64,000 bases of DNA from Methylocella sp. (lineage in GTDB: Bacteria; Pseudomonadota; Alphaproteobacteria; Rhizobiales; Beijerinckiaceae): NCBI GenBank assembly GCA_037200525.1, contig JBBCGG010000001.1, positions 4,332,501 to 4,396,500 on the forward strand, given 5' to 3'. Below, one piece after another: positions 46,564-55,242 of the stretch; position 1 is the stretch's first letter, and every line of letters starts with the position of its first letter. Both the position numbers and the translations under genes were made by a program. The notes under the pieces were generated by a model. The model saw only the letters and a list, made by a program, of their open reading frames with translations. It did not search any database and was not told the origin of the DNA.

Positions 46564-47118
46564 ATGACGAATAAGATGACGGCGATTGCGCCATCAAGAG
46601 TCCATGAAAAACTTGTTCCAGACGACTCCGGCGAGACGGGCTCGTCCGCCGACGACTGGCGCCTTCGCGGACTGCAGGAGAGGCCAGGCTTCCTCATTCG
46701 CCGCCTTCACCAAATCCACGTCGCCCTTTTCACGGAAGAATGCGCGAGCGAAAACATTACGCCGGTCCAGTACAGCGTGCTGACGGCGCTGGAGCAGATG
46801 GGACCATCCGAACAAGTCGCCTTGTCGCGCGCGGTAGGTCTAGACAGGACAAACATCGCCGATGTGATCGCTCGGCTCGAACGGCGCAAATTTGTGAAGC
46901 GGCGCGTGGCTCCGAAGGACAGGCGCACGAAAATTGCCGCTCTCACCGAAGCCGGAAGGAGGCTGCTTGCGCAGGTCGAGGCGGGAGCCGCGCGAGCCCA
47001 TGAACGCACAATCGAAGCGCTGCCGGCGGATCAGCGCGAGCGATTCGTCGATCAAATGCGGCAGCTTGTTCGGGCCAACAATGAACTCAGCCGTTCGCCG
47101 ATCAGCCGGATCAAGTGA
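46564..47118 (+). CDS. MarR-family transcriptional regulator
   Basis: A 184-residue regulator with a winged helix: PGFLIRRLHQIHVALFTEECASENITPVQYSVLTALEQMGPSEQVALSRAVGLDRTNIADVIARLERRKFVKRRVAPKDRRTKIAALTEAGRRLL. The conserved DRR-K wing is intact. MarR proteins near catabolic genes are commonly repressors relieved by aromatic acids. It stands between the GntR-oxygenase block and the DUF1116 block, overlapping the convergent Rieske ferredoxin gene by 8 bases; it may act on sites at 47512 and 50443. Confidence 0.88.
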   Translation: MTNKMTAIAPSRVHEKLVPDDSGETGSSADDWRLRGLQERPGFLIRRLHQIHVALFTEECASENITPVQYSVLTALEQMGPSEQVALSRAVGLDRTNIADVIARLERRKFVKRRVAPKDRRTKIAALTEAGRRLLAQVEAGAARAHERTIEALPADQRERFVDQMRQLVRANNELSRSPISRIK

Positions 47119-47504
47119 AATCCCACACCATCTTGGCACCGCCCGGCGGACTACGACCGACGGCTTCGGCATCAATCGCGATCTCCCCGTCGACGATGCG
47201 AACCGGGTAGAGGCGGAGAGCCTCAACCTTCCATCCTGCGGAGACGGAGCCTTCGCGCAGACTGAATGAAGCCAAGTGGCGCGGGCAAACAAGCCGCCCG
47301 CTATCGACCCGCCCGGACGAGAGGTCGGCCTTCTCATGCGGGCAGAGGCCCTCGCAGGCATGGACCTCGGATCCGGTCCGCGCCAGAACGACGCCATGCC
47401 CTTCCACCTCGACGCGCAAGATTTTTTCCGTCAGGCAGATCGCTCAGACTGACGACTCTGACAAAGCGGGGGCAGATTGCGGCTTCACAGGAATGTTTTA
47501 TCAC
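47111..47504 (-). pseudogene. Rieske [2Fe-2S] ferredoxin, frameshifted at an A6 run
   Basis: The main part reads RVEVEGHGVVLARTGSEVHACEGLCPHEKADLSSGRVDSGRLVCPRHLASFSLREG, a Rieske ferredoxin with both CxH and CxxH ligand pairs (CPH, CPRH). Its natural beginning (FVRVVSLSDLPDGK) lies in a different frame upstream; the two join at AAAAAA (47412-47417). With five A residues the protein would read DGKILRVEVEGHG, so one A is extra. Possible GTG start at 47504. It could be a mutation, transcriptional slippage or a homopolymer read error. The role would be electron transfer to an oxygenase. Confidence 0.7.
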
Positions 47505-47511
47505 AATAGAT

Positions 47512-47524
47512 AGTATACTGATGA
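47512..47524. promoter_or_regulatory. Shared motif before the DUF1116 gene
   Basis: AGTATACTGATGA, containing the palindrome AGTATACT, matches ATTATACTGACGA (50448-50460) at 11 of 13 positions. It overlaps the DUF1116 start codon, which weakens the case. Confidence 0.35.
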
Positions 47525-48690
47525 ACTCGATTGCGTCCACCGACCCGACTTGGCTGTCCGTTCTGCGCCTGCTCGCTACGGAGCCGCTGCTGAGCGCCTG
47601 CGGACCATTGGGCGCCCTCCTGCCGGCAAGTTCCGGCATGCTGCTGCTCCATGCAGGGCCGCCTTACGCGGGTCCTGAGGAACTACCAGCCTCCATGCTC
47701 AATTCCGCAGTTGCCGCTGCGCTCTTTGAGGAATGGGCCGACTCGAGACAGGAAGCCATCGACATGATCCTCTCCGGCCGCATCATTTTGCGGCCCGCGC
47801 AGGACTTTGGCGTCGTCACGCCGCTGGCTTTCGTCGTCTCGCCGCAAATCCCGGTGCTGCGCGTCGAAGATCGCAATGGCGTTGCAAGCCCGCGCTTCTC
47901 GCCCGTGAATGATGGAACGATGCCCGGCGCGCTGCGGTTCGGCGACGAAAGCGAAGGTCGGCTCGAACGGCTGCGGCGGCTGGCGTCGATCGGCTCAGCC
48001 CTTGACGCTGCGCTCGCTCGACCGATTCCTCTGCTGCCGATTATGCAAACGGGTCTCGCGGGCGGCGACGATCTGCATGGCCGGGTCGGCGCCGCAAACC
48101 GCGCTCTGGCGAATTGTTTGATCCCTCGACTCGTGGGCGATGCACGCGATCATGTCGCAGGCGCATCGCATTTTGTGCTCAACGCATTGATGAGCGCCTG
48201 CGCCATGATGATCGGCGCGGGAGAAGGAATCCCCGGAAGCCGCATGGTGACGCGAGCGGGCGCAAATGGAGTGCGGCTCGGTTGGAGCGTGGCGGGATCT
48301 CCCGACGCGTGGATTACGACGCCAGCGGAGGCGCCCCGCGGGCCGCGTCGGCCGGGATGCGAAACCGCCCCTGCGCTGCCGGCGATTGGCGATAGCGTCG
48401 TCATCGACGCCTGCGGTTTCGGCGCGGCCGCCGTTCGGGCTTCTCCCGATCTCACCAGCGCCTTGAGAGGCCATTGCTCTGAAGCGTTTTTTGACGACCG
48501 CGCATCTCAGCCCTTCCTGGCGGCGCACCCCTCATTCGGGCCGGCGCTCCGGCTCGGCCTGGATCTCGCGCGACCTTGGACAGCGCGCGGAATCATTCTC
48601 GGAATGCTCGACGCCAGCGGCGAAAAGGGCCTGATCGGTCAAGGCCTCGCGCCTTGGCCCGACCTCGACGGATCCGTGAGCGCGCCCTAG
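47521..48690 (+). CDS. DUF1116 family protein (YlbE-like)
   Basis: A 389-residue cytoplasmic protein. GLAGGDDLHGRVGAANRALANCL (residues 178-200) and VLNALMSACAMMIGAGEGIPGSRMVTRAGANGVRLGWSV agree with DUF1116, the family of E. coli YlbE, a subunit of the oxamate carbamoyltransferase system of allantoin breakdown. Here there is no FdrA partner, so its reaction may differ; carbamoyl or amide chemistry would fit the neighbouring amidase and amidohydrolase. It is read toward the AtzH-like gene, with stops overlapping by 3 bases. Confidence 0.62.
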   Translation: MNSIASTDPTWLSVLRLLATEPLLSACGPLGALLPASSGMLLLHAGPPYAGPEELPASMLNSAVAAALFEEWADSRQEAIDMILSGRIILRPAQDFGVVTPLAFVVSPQIPVLRVEDRNGVASPRFSPVNDGTMPGALRFGDESEGRLERLRRLASIGSALDAALARPIPLLPIMQTGLAGGDDLHGRVGAANRALANCLIPRLVGDARDHVAGASHFVLNALMSACAMMIGAGEGIPGSRMVTRAGANGVRLGWSVAGSPDAWITTPAEAPRGPRRPGCETAPALPAIGDSVVIDACGFGAAAVRASPDLTSALRGHCSEAFFDDRASQPFLAAHPSFGPALRLGLDLARPWTARGIILGMLDASGEKGLIGQGLAPWPDLDGSVSAP

Positions 48691-49065
48691 CCGGTCAGCG
48701 ACACATGGGCCGCGACGATGCGCCAGCCGGCCTCCAGTCTTGCCCAGGCCTGACTTTGCCGACCGACGCGACTCCCGTCCTTACGGGTGAAAAGCGTATT
48801 CGCCACGGCAAACTCCGTCCCGAAGGTGATGATCGAGGTGCGCCAGATCGCGCGCCAGTCCGACAGCCGGTCTCCCCGCGCGAAAGGCGGCGATCTCGTC
48901 GTAGCCATAGAGGTTTTCGGTCACGCCATAGCGGATGGCGTGCGGGCTGTTCCAGAAGAGTTCGTCGAGCACTGCGACGTCATTTGAGACCAGCGCCGCC
49001 TCGTAGCGCGCAAACGCTTCTGAGACTTCGCGGACGATATCGGCGCGGTTGATCTCGGCGCTCAT
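48687..49065 (-). pseudogene. AtzH/HpxZ-like NTF2-fold protein, frameshifted
   Basis: The first part is MSAEINRADIVREVSEAFARYEAALVSNDVAVLDELFWNSPHAIRYGVTENLYGYDEIAAFRAGRP, the typical beginning of AtzH/HpxZ proteins. The rest (RTSIITFGTEFAVANTLFTRKDG...GRQSQAWARLEAGWRIVAAHVSLTG) is in another frame. One extra G at about 48841-48846 separates them; without it a normal about 125-residue protein results. HpxZ-type proteins accompany amidases acting on oxalurate or carboxybiuret. Its ATG overlaps the amidase stop (ATGA). Decay or read error. Confidence 0.72.
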
Positions 49066-50291
49066 GATAAACCCTCAAGCGTCATCGCGAACGTCAACAG
49101 GCGCTCGTCCTGAAAACGCGGCGCGATGATCGAGAGCCCAAGCGGACACCCCTGCATTTCGCCGAGCGGCATCGCGATCTGCGGCAGGCCGGCAAGACCG
49201 GCCGGACAGAGCCCGTTGAGGGCGCGCCTGCGGAACTCTTCTCTTTCCTTTTCTCTTTCGCCCCGCAAAGGCGCGATGCCAGGCGCAGTCGGCAATACGA
49301 GAAAGGCGTCATCGCCCAGAAGATAATCCATTCGCTCGCGGATTAAACGCCGGACGGCTGCGGCGGATGCAAGCGTTGCGGCGTCGATCCGCGACGCAGC
49401 TTGGAAGCGTTCGCGAACGCCCACGCCCAAATCTGGCTGGGCTTTGATGATCCAGGCTCCGTGCGCCGCCCAGGCCTCCCCTGCCTGCAAGATCGTAAAG
49501 CAGGTGCGCCAAGCATCTAAGCTGTCCGGGCCGATTGCGACCACTTCGACAAAGGAAAACCGGGCGCGAAGAAAATCAAGCGATGCTTTGAGGGCCTCCT
49601 CGACCTGTGCTCCCGCATTCGCGAATGCGTCAGTTGCAATGAACATGCGGCGCGGGGGGACCGCGGCGTTTCGCACGCCGTTCAAAAGGACCATTCCAAC
49701 GTCGCGCAAGGTCACGGCGTCGGAGGCGAACCACCCGACGGCGTCAAAGCTTGGCGCGAGGGGTACGACCCCCTCGACCGATATGCGTCCGTGGGTAGGC
49801 CGCATGCCCCAGATCCCGCAGAAACTTGCGGGGAGACGCACCGAACCGCCTGTGTCGGTCCCGAGTGCGAAATCCGCGAGATTTCCTGCGACGGCGGCGG
49901 CGGAGCCGGCGGACGAGCCGCCCGTTATCCTGCCTGGCGCGTTTGGATTGATGGGCGCGCCGTAATGCGCGTTCTCTCCATTCAAACTCCAGGCGAGTTC
50001 GTCGGTTACGGTCTTGCCGACAAGCTTGGCGCCGGCGGCGAGAACGCGCTCGACGGCGGTCGCGCTCCGTTCTGGAATCGGATGGTCCGCGGCCCATTGC
50101 GGCTGCCCTGCCGTCGTGACCAAACCGGCAATATCGAACAGGTCTTTGACTGCACACCCAAGCCCGCAGAGCGGTCCCTCCGAGGCTTGTCGCGGCAGGG
50201 CTTCGACGTCAATCGGCATGAAGGCGCCGAAACGATCATGGCCCCCCTGCGGGGTCGTTTTATCCGACAGGTTTGGAGACATTGGAGACAT
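49062..50291 (-). CDS. Amidase-signature hydrolase, AtzE-like
   Basis: A 409-residue amidase with the Ser-cisSer-Lys triad: Lys49 (CAVKDLFDIAG), cis-Ser in RITGGSSAGSAAAVAG (about 126) and nucleophile Ser150 (GTDTGGSVRLPASFCGIWG). Pairing with an AtzH/HpxZ protein points to the AtzE group, which hydrolyses 1-carboxybiuret-like or acyl-urea compounds, rather than to GatA. It is slightly short for AtzE (about 450 residues). I chose MSPMSPNLSDK; the upstream 20 residues look non-native. Divergent from the amidohydrolase gene. Confidence 0.85.
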   Translation of the reverse strand: MSPMSPNLSDKTTPQGGHDRFGAFMPIDVEALPRQASEGPLCGLGCAVKDLFDIAGLVTTAGQPQWAADHPIPERSATAVERVLAAGAKLVGKTVTDELAWSLNGENAHYGAPINPNAPGRITGGSSAGSAAAVAGNLADFALGTDTGGSVRLPASFCGIWGMRPTHGRISVEGVVPLAPSFDAVGWFASDAVTLRDVGMVLLNGVRNAAVPPRRMFIATDAFANAGAQVEEALKASLDFLRARFSFVEVVAIGPDSLDAWRTCFTILQAGEAWAAHGAWIIKAQPDLGVGVRERFQAASRIDAATLASAAAVRRLIRERMDYLLGDDAFLVLPTAPGIAPLRGEREKEREEFRRRALNGLCPAGLAGLPQIAMPLGEMQGCPLGLSIIAPRFQDERLLTFAMTLEGLS

Positions 50292-50442
50292 CGCGTCCAA
50301 TCCTTTGCAAAAAACCGACGTTCGCGATTGCGCGACGCGACGCGCATGCATTTACAACAACGCCGCAGAGTCCCGCCGGCGGGCATCGTGCCTCAACTTC
50401 GTGCAGCGATGATCGACATTTGAACACTCGTCTTTGCACAAT

Positions 50443-50460
50443 TCGTCATTATACTGACGA
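50443..50460. promoter_or_regulatory. Inverted repeat in the divergent amidase/amidohydrolase promoter
   Basis: TCGTCA-TTATAC-TGACGA has perfect 6-bp arms, 76 bases before the amidohydrolase start and about 150 before the amidase. Related sequences occur at 47512 and 52058, so it may be the site of an island regulator (MarR or GntR). Confidence 0.5.
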
Positions 50461-50535
50461 TATCCGAATGAGCCAGAGAATGATAGACTCGCTCGCTGAA
50501 CGCGACCTTCGGCAATCGGAAACTGGAACGCATAA

Positions 50536-51801
50536 ATGAGCGCGCTTGAATTTCCTTATGATCTCATCCTAACCGGCGGCACAGTGATCGATGCGGCCAC
50601 GAATCTCAACGGTCGCTACGACATTGGAATCCTTGGCGGCAAGATTGCCGCGATCGCGCCTGATCTTGGCCAATCGCCCGCGCGCGAAAAGACCGATGTC
50701 TCCGGCATGATCGTCTCTGCCGGGATGATCGACACCCACGCCCATGTGTATGAGCACGTCACGGGGCGGTTCGGCCTCAACCCCGATATGGTCGGCGTAC
50801 GCTCTGGGGTCACGACGCTAATTGATCAAGGCGGCCCGAGCTGCATGACGCTCGGAGGCTTTCGCCATTACCTTGTCGATACCGCAAAAACCCGGCTTCT
50901 TTGCTTCATCTCCTGCTATCTCGTCGGCGGCCTCGAAGGGCATCTCTACCCCGATCTCTACGGCCCTAACGGCGTCAACGCCGAGCATACGGTGCGCGTG
51001 GCCAAAGAGAACCTCGACATCGTTCGCGGCATCAAAGCTCACGCCGAAATTGGCGGCCAGTCGCGCTGGGGGCTAGAAGTTATCAAGATCGGCCGTCAAA
51101 TTGCCGACGCTGCAGGGCTTCCGCTCTATATTCATCTTGGCCAGCTTTGGCCAAGCGTGGAGGAAGGGCCCGTCCCCGATGCCGATGAACTCATTCGCCA
51201 GCTCTGCCCGATCATGCGTCCGGGCGACGTGATGGCCCATCCGTTCACGCGCCATCCGGGCGGCTTTGTCTCGAGTGAGGGCGAAGTCCATCCGATCGTG
51301 TTCGAGGCCATCGCGCGGGGCGTCCGGGTCGATGTCGGGCACGGCTCGCATTTCAGCTTTGAAGTCGCGAAGAAAGTGCTCGATTCCGGCATTCGGCCTT
51401 TTACGCTTGGAGCCGATCTGCATGGCTACAATGTTCGCGTTCCCTCCGGCGAACGCTCCCGCGACCGCGAGACGAATCCATTTTCCGGGATCGCGCCTTT
51501 CAGCCTGACTGTCGCCATGACCGAACTTATGACGCTCGGCCTCCCTCTGCCCGAAATCGTCGCGACCGTCACCGCCAATGCAGCGCAAATGGTGGGCATG
51601 GGAGATAGCATCGGGTCTCTCCAAGTCGGCCGCGAGGCGGATGTCAGCGTTCTTGAAATCGCCGAAGGACGTTTCAAACTTTTGGACAACAGCGGGGTCG
51701 AAGTGGTCACGGACAGATTGATACGTCCGGTCTTCTGCCTGCGCGGCGGCGTTCGTTATGACAGCGACTCTCCGCTGATCCCGGACGCGATCGCGGCCTG
51801 A
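50536..51801 (+). CDS. Metal-dependent amidohydrolase (dihydroorotase/hydantoinase-like)
   Basis: A 421-residue TIM-barrel hydrolase of the amidohydrolase superfamily. Metal ligands: His68 and His70 (MIDTHAHVYEHVTG), the bridging Lys at about 167 (VRGIKAHAEIGG), His200 (PLYIHLGQ), His in DVMAHPFTRHPG and Asp294 (LGADLHGYN). The N-terminus DLILTGGTVIDAATNLNGRYDIGILGGKIAAIAPDL and the end IGSLQVGREADVSVLE are the usual beta-sandwich halves. It resembles the EF_0837/AHA_3915 group that opens cyclic amides, imides or esters. The substrate is unknown. Confidence 0.85.
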   Translation: MSALEFPYDLILTGGTVIDAATNLNGRYDIGILGGKIAAIAPDLGQSPAREKTDVSGMIVSAGMIDTHAHVYEHVTGRFGLNPDMVGVRSGVTTLIDQGGPSCMTLGGFRHYLVDTAKTRLLCFISCYLVGGLEGHLYPDLYGPNGVNAEHTVRVAKENLDIVRGIKAHAEIGGQSRWGLEVIKIGRQIADAAGLPLYIHLGQLWPSVEEGPVPDADELIRQLCPIMRPGDVMAHPFTRHPGGFVSSEGEVHPIVFEAIARGVRVDVGHGSHFSFEVAKKVLDSGIRPFTLGADLHGYNVRVPSGERSRDRETNPFSGIAPFSLTVAMTELMTLGLPLPEIVATVTANAAQMVGMGDSIGSLQVGREADVSVLEIAEGRFKLLDNSGVEVVTDRLIRPVFCLRGGVRYDSDSPLIPDAIAA

Positions 51802-52105
51802 ACAGCAAGGTCTAATGGCGGCGGATTGTCGCTGCCTTGATCGAGGAGATTCATACTTCGAGGTAGAAACAACCCTCTCGAACTGCTGAATCCCCGGCGC
51901 GATTACCTCCGGCAAATGAATTATCCAATGGATTCCAGTCGGGGAACGGAATTACGCCGCGATCGTCTACGCTGCCGAAGCGTCGGCATCCAATGAGCGC
52001 CGGCGCAACGGAGAAGTCCGCAGCCCACTTGGCATAGAACGTGAATGGCAGGTCGGCGGTATGCTGACGATTGGTTGGAACGCCACAGAGATCTCTTGAG
52101 GACGA
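51802..52105. other. Promoter region of the GMC-aldehyde dehydrogenase operon
   Basis: No gene seen. It contains GGTATGCTGACGA at 52058-52070, 10 of 13 positions like the 50448 motif, 36 bases before the GMC start. Confidence 0.4.
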
Positions 52106-53722
52106 ATGATGCAAAGCGCGTCTGATCTCGACCGGGACTACGATGTCGTCATCTGCGGCGGCGGAACGGCTGGCTGCGTTATCGCCGGCAAGCTTGCCGC
52201 CGATCCGGATCTCAAGGTTCTTCTGCTTGAAGCGGGCGGCGGCGATGACGTCCGGGAAATCCGAAACGCCAAATTATGGATGCACAACATCGGCTCGGAG
52301 CGCGACTGGCGCTTTGAGGCGGAGCCCGGCGAGGCTTTAAACGGCAGACGCGCGCCGTTGCCGATGGGCTGCGTGCTCGGAGGCGGATCGAGCATCAACG
52401 GTCTTGTCTGGGCGAGGGGTCACAAGACCGATTTCGACCTTTGGGAAAAGGAGAGCGGCGATCCCGCCTGGGGTTACGCCGCCGCGATCGAAATCTACAA
52501 GCGGGTTGAGGATTGGGATGGCCCTCCGTCGCCGCTGCGCGGGCGCGGCGGTCCAATGCGCATTGCCTTGCCTGAAAATCCGGTCCCGGTCGTCGCGGGC
52601 CTGCTCGAAGCAACGTCGCAGCACGGCATTCCTCAAGTTGAAGATCACAATGCCGAGGCGGCGGCGGGCGATGGCTGCTGCTCGGTGACAAACATCAATA
52701 TCGCGCGCGACGGGACGCGCATCTCGACCGCCACGGCCTACCTTGCGCCCCGCGCAGGTCAACCGAATCTCACCGTGCTGACGCGCGCCAAGGTGCGCCG
52801 TCTGTTGATCGAACGCGGCCGCGCAATCGGCGTTGAAGTCGAATACGGCGGAGCCATCCGCACAATTGCGGCGAGGCACGAGGTCGTCCTTTCGCTTGGC
52901 GCGATCAACACGCCAAAGGTGTTGATGCTGTCCGGAATAGGGGAAGAAGCGCAACTGAAACGACACAAAATTGCGCTCGTCCAACACCTGCCGGGCGTCG
53001 GCCAGAACTTCCAAGACCACATTCTTGTAGCAGGTTGCGTCTTCGAATATCGGACGCCTGAGCTGCCGAGGAACAATTCGGCCGAGTTCACCTTCTTTTG
53101 CAAGAGCGATCCAAGCCTTATCGCGCCCGATCTGCAGCCGATCCTCGAGGAATGCGCGTTCGGGTCGGAGGTCACCCGGCCGGCCTATGATCTGCCGATC
53201 GATCCCGCCGCCGCCTTCACCTTGGCCCCCGGCCTTATTCGTCCCAAAAGCCGCGGCCATGTCGAGCTGACCGGCGGTCGGCCAGAAGACCCTGTCAAAA
53301 TTCAAGCCAATTTTCTCAGCGACGAAGCGGATGTGAAGGCGCTCTTGCGAGCGATCGATATCTGCCGCGAGATCGGGCATTCCGAAGCGCTGCGCCCATT
53401 CGTGAAGCGCGAGCTCATGCCAGGTCCGCTCAACGGCGAAGCCATGGCGCAGTTCCTGCGCAATGCGGCAGGGACATATTTCCACGAGACCTGCACAGCG
53501 AAGATGGGCCACGACCGCATGTCGGTCGTCGACGCATCGCTCAAAGTTTATGGCGTTGCAGGCCTGCGCGTCGCGGACGGATCGATCATGCCGGCCATCA
53601 CCGGCGGGAATACAATGGCTCCATGCGTGCTCATCGGCGAACGCGCCGCCGACCTGATCGCGCGCGATCTCGCGTGCCGCACGGCGCGCCGACAGCCACA
53701 ACTCCACGGAGCCGAAGCATGA
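52106..53722 (+). CDS. GMC-family FAD oxidoreductase (alcohol dehydrogenase/oxidase)
   Basis: A 538-residue flavoenzyme. FAD-binding DYDVVICGGGTAGCVIAGKLAADPDLKVLLLEAGG at the N-terminus, GMC signature 1 (MGCVLGGGSSINGLVWARGH), signature 2 (VVLSLGAINTPKVLMLSGIG) and the active-site His in GTYFHETCTAKMG are present, ending with VADGSIMPAITGGNTMAPCVLIGERAADLI. It oxidises a primary alcohol, possibly aryl or choline-like, to an aldehyde that the next enzyme would oxidise further. Its stop overlaps the aldehyde dehydrogenase start (ATGA), showing coupling. Confidence 0.92.
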   Translation: MMQSASDLDRDYDVVICGGGTAGCVIAGKLAADPDLKVLLLEAGGGDDVREIRNAKLWMHNIGSERDWRFEAEPGEALNGRRAPLPMGCVLGGGSSINGLVWARGHKTDFDLWEKESGDPAWGYAAAIEIYKRVEDWDGPPSPLRGRGGPMRIALPENPVPVVAGLLEATSQHGIPQVEDHNAEAAAGDGCCSVTNINIARDGTRISTATAYLAPRAGQPNLTVLTRAKVRRLLIERGRAIGVEVEYGGAIRTIAARHEVVLSLGAINTPKVLMLSGIGEEAQLKRHKIALVQHLPGVGQNFQDHILVAGCVFEYRTPELPRNNSAEFTFFCKSDPSLIAPDLQPILEECAFGSEVTRPAYDLPIDPAAAFTLAPGLIRPKSRGHVELTGGRPEDPVKIQANFLSDEADVKALLRAIDICREIGHSEALRPFVKRELMPGPLNGEAMAQFLRNAAGTYFHETCTAKMGHDRMSVVDASLKVYGVAGLRVADGSIMPAITGGNTMAPCVLIGERAADLIARDLACRTARRQPQLHGAEA

Positions 53723-55194
53723 ATCCCGCCTCCTACGAGGTCATAGACAGCGTTCGCACCTATAAGCTGTTTATCGATGGCGCTTGGGTGAACTCCTCGC
53801 GCAACATTACGGCCGATAGCATCAATCCAGCCGATGGAGACATCTTCGCCCGCGTGCAACAGGCAGGCTCCGACGAGGTTCTGCGCGCGATTGACGCCGC
53901 GCATCGCGCCTTTGCAAGTTGGGGCTCATCGCTCGCCAGCGAGCGCGAGAAGATGCTTCTCAAGACCTGCGGCGTCATCGAGCGGCGGACGCCCGAGATC
54001 CGCGACATGCTCATCGACGAATGCGGTTCGGTCTTCAATAAGGCGCTCTGGGAGATTGAATACGTCACGGATTGTCTGCGTAGCGCCGCCGGCGATGTCC
54101 GCCACGTCATGGGCGAGACGATGCCGGTCACGCAACCGGGGCAGATCTCAATGTCGGTGCGTCGTCCGCTCGGCGTCGTCGCGGGCATCGCGCCATTCAA
54201 CTCACCCTTTCTCCTTTCGATGAAGAAGATCGCGTTTGCCCTCGCCGCCGGCAACACCTTCATCCTGAAACCGTCCGAAGAGACGCCGGTATCCGGGGCG
54301 CTCATCGCCGATTTGTTTGAGGAGGCCGGCCTCCCCGCTGGCGTGTTGAATGTGACGCCCGGCGTTCCAGCCGAAGTCGGAAGCCTGCTCATTTCGGATC
54401 CCCGCGTTCGCCTTATCACTTTCACGGGCTCGACTCGCACGGGACGGCATCTTGCCGTCGAAGCTGCAAAGCATCTCAAAAAATTCACGCTCGAAATGGG
54501 GGGCAAGAGTCCGCTGATTGTGCTGAAAGACGCTGACCTTGATTATGCAGTGAACGCCGCGGCATTCGGCGTGTTCCTGCACCAAGGCCAAGTCTGCATG
54601 GCCAATTCCAAGGTCATCGTCGAAGCGCCGCTCTATGATGCATTCTGCGAGCGCTTCACGGCGAAAGCGAGGACCATTCCGGTCGGGCACCCGCGAGAGT
54701 CCGCGAGCGTCATCGGACCGCTGATCCGCGAGAGCCAATGCGCCTTCATCGACGGACAAATCGAGGAAGCCAAAACCAAGGGGGCCAAGGTATTGACCGG
54801 AGGCGCCCATAAGGGCCGCTACTTCCAGCCGACCGTCCTCACTAATGTCACGCGCGACATGCGCATCTATCACGAAGAGAGCTTCGGCCCTGTCGTTTCG
54901 TTGATCCGCGTCGAAGACGCCGAAGAAGCGCTCGAAGTCGCCAACGACACTCAATATGGGCTCTCGGCTGCAGTCATCACTAACGATCTGCAGAAGGCTT
55001 TCGATCTGTCGCTCCGGCTCGAGTCCGGAATGGTCCACGTAAACGACTGCACGATTTCCGATGAGCCGCACGTGCCCTTCGGGGGCGTCAAGAACAGCGG
55101 CTTTGGCCGGGAGGGCGGCCAGTCCTCTTGGGAAGAGCTGACCGAGCAGAAATGGATCACGATCCAGATGGGTCAACGCCAGTTCCCTTTTTGA
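53719..55194 (+). CDS. Aldehyde dehydrogenase (NAD(P)-dependent)
   Basis: A 491-residue enzyme oxidising an aldehyde to a carboxylic acid. Catalytic Cys in HQGQVCMANSKVIVE, general-base Glu in KKFTLEMGGKSPLIVLKDAD, the cofactor loop TFTGSTRTGRH and the tail PHVPFGGVKNSGFGREGGQSSWEELTEQKW are clear. The ending resembles vanillin/salicylaldehyde/benzaldehyde dehydrogenases. Start at MNPASYEV within the GMC stop. It forms an alcohol-to-acid cascade with the GMC enzyme. Confidence 0.93.
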   Translation: MNPASYEVIDSVRTYKLFIDGAWVNSSRNITADSINPADGDIFARVQQAGSDEVLRAIDAAHRAFASWGSSLASEREKMLLKTCGVIERRTPEIRDMLIDECGSVFNKALWEIEYVTDCLRSAAGDVRHVMGETMPVTQPGQISMSVRRPLGVVAGIAPFNSPFLLSMKKIAFALAAGNTFILKPSEETPVSGALIADLFEEAGLPAGVLNVTPGVPAEVGSLLISDPRVRLITFTGSTRTGRHLAVEAAKHLKKFTLEMGGKSPLIVLKDADLDYAVNAAAFGVFLHQGQVCMANSKVIVEAPLYDAFCERFTAKARTIPVGHPRESASVIGPLIRESQCAFIDGQIEEAKTKGAKVLTGGAHKGRYFQPTVLTNVTRDMRIYHEESFGPVVSLIRVEDAEEALEVANDTQYGLSAAVITNDLQKAFDLSLRLESGMVHVNDCTISDEPHVPFGGVKNSGFGREGGQSSWEELTEQKWITIQMGQRQFPF

Positions 55195-55242
55195 ACATTC
55201 AACGCGGCGGCCTCGCCCGCTGCGCATCAAGGAGCGCTTTAC

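Noticed and set aside
52337-53707. 456-residue minus-strand frame
   Set aside because: Antisense to the GMC oxidoreductase, with no recognisable domain.
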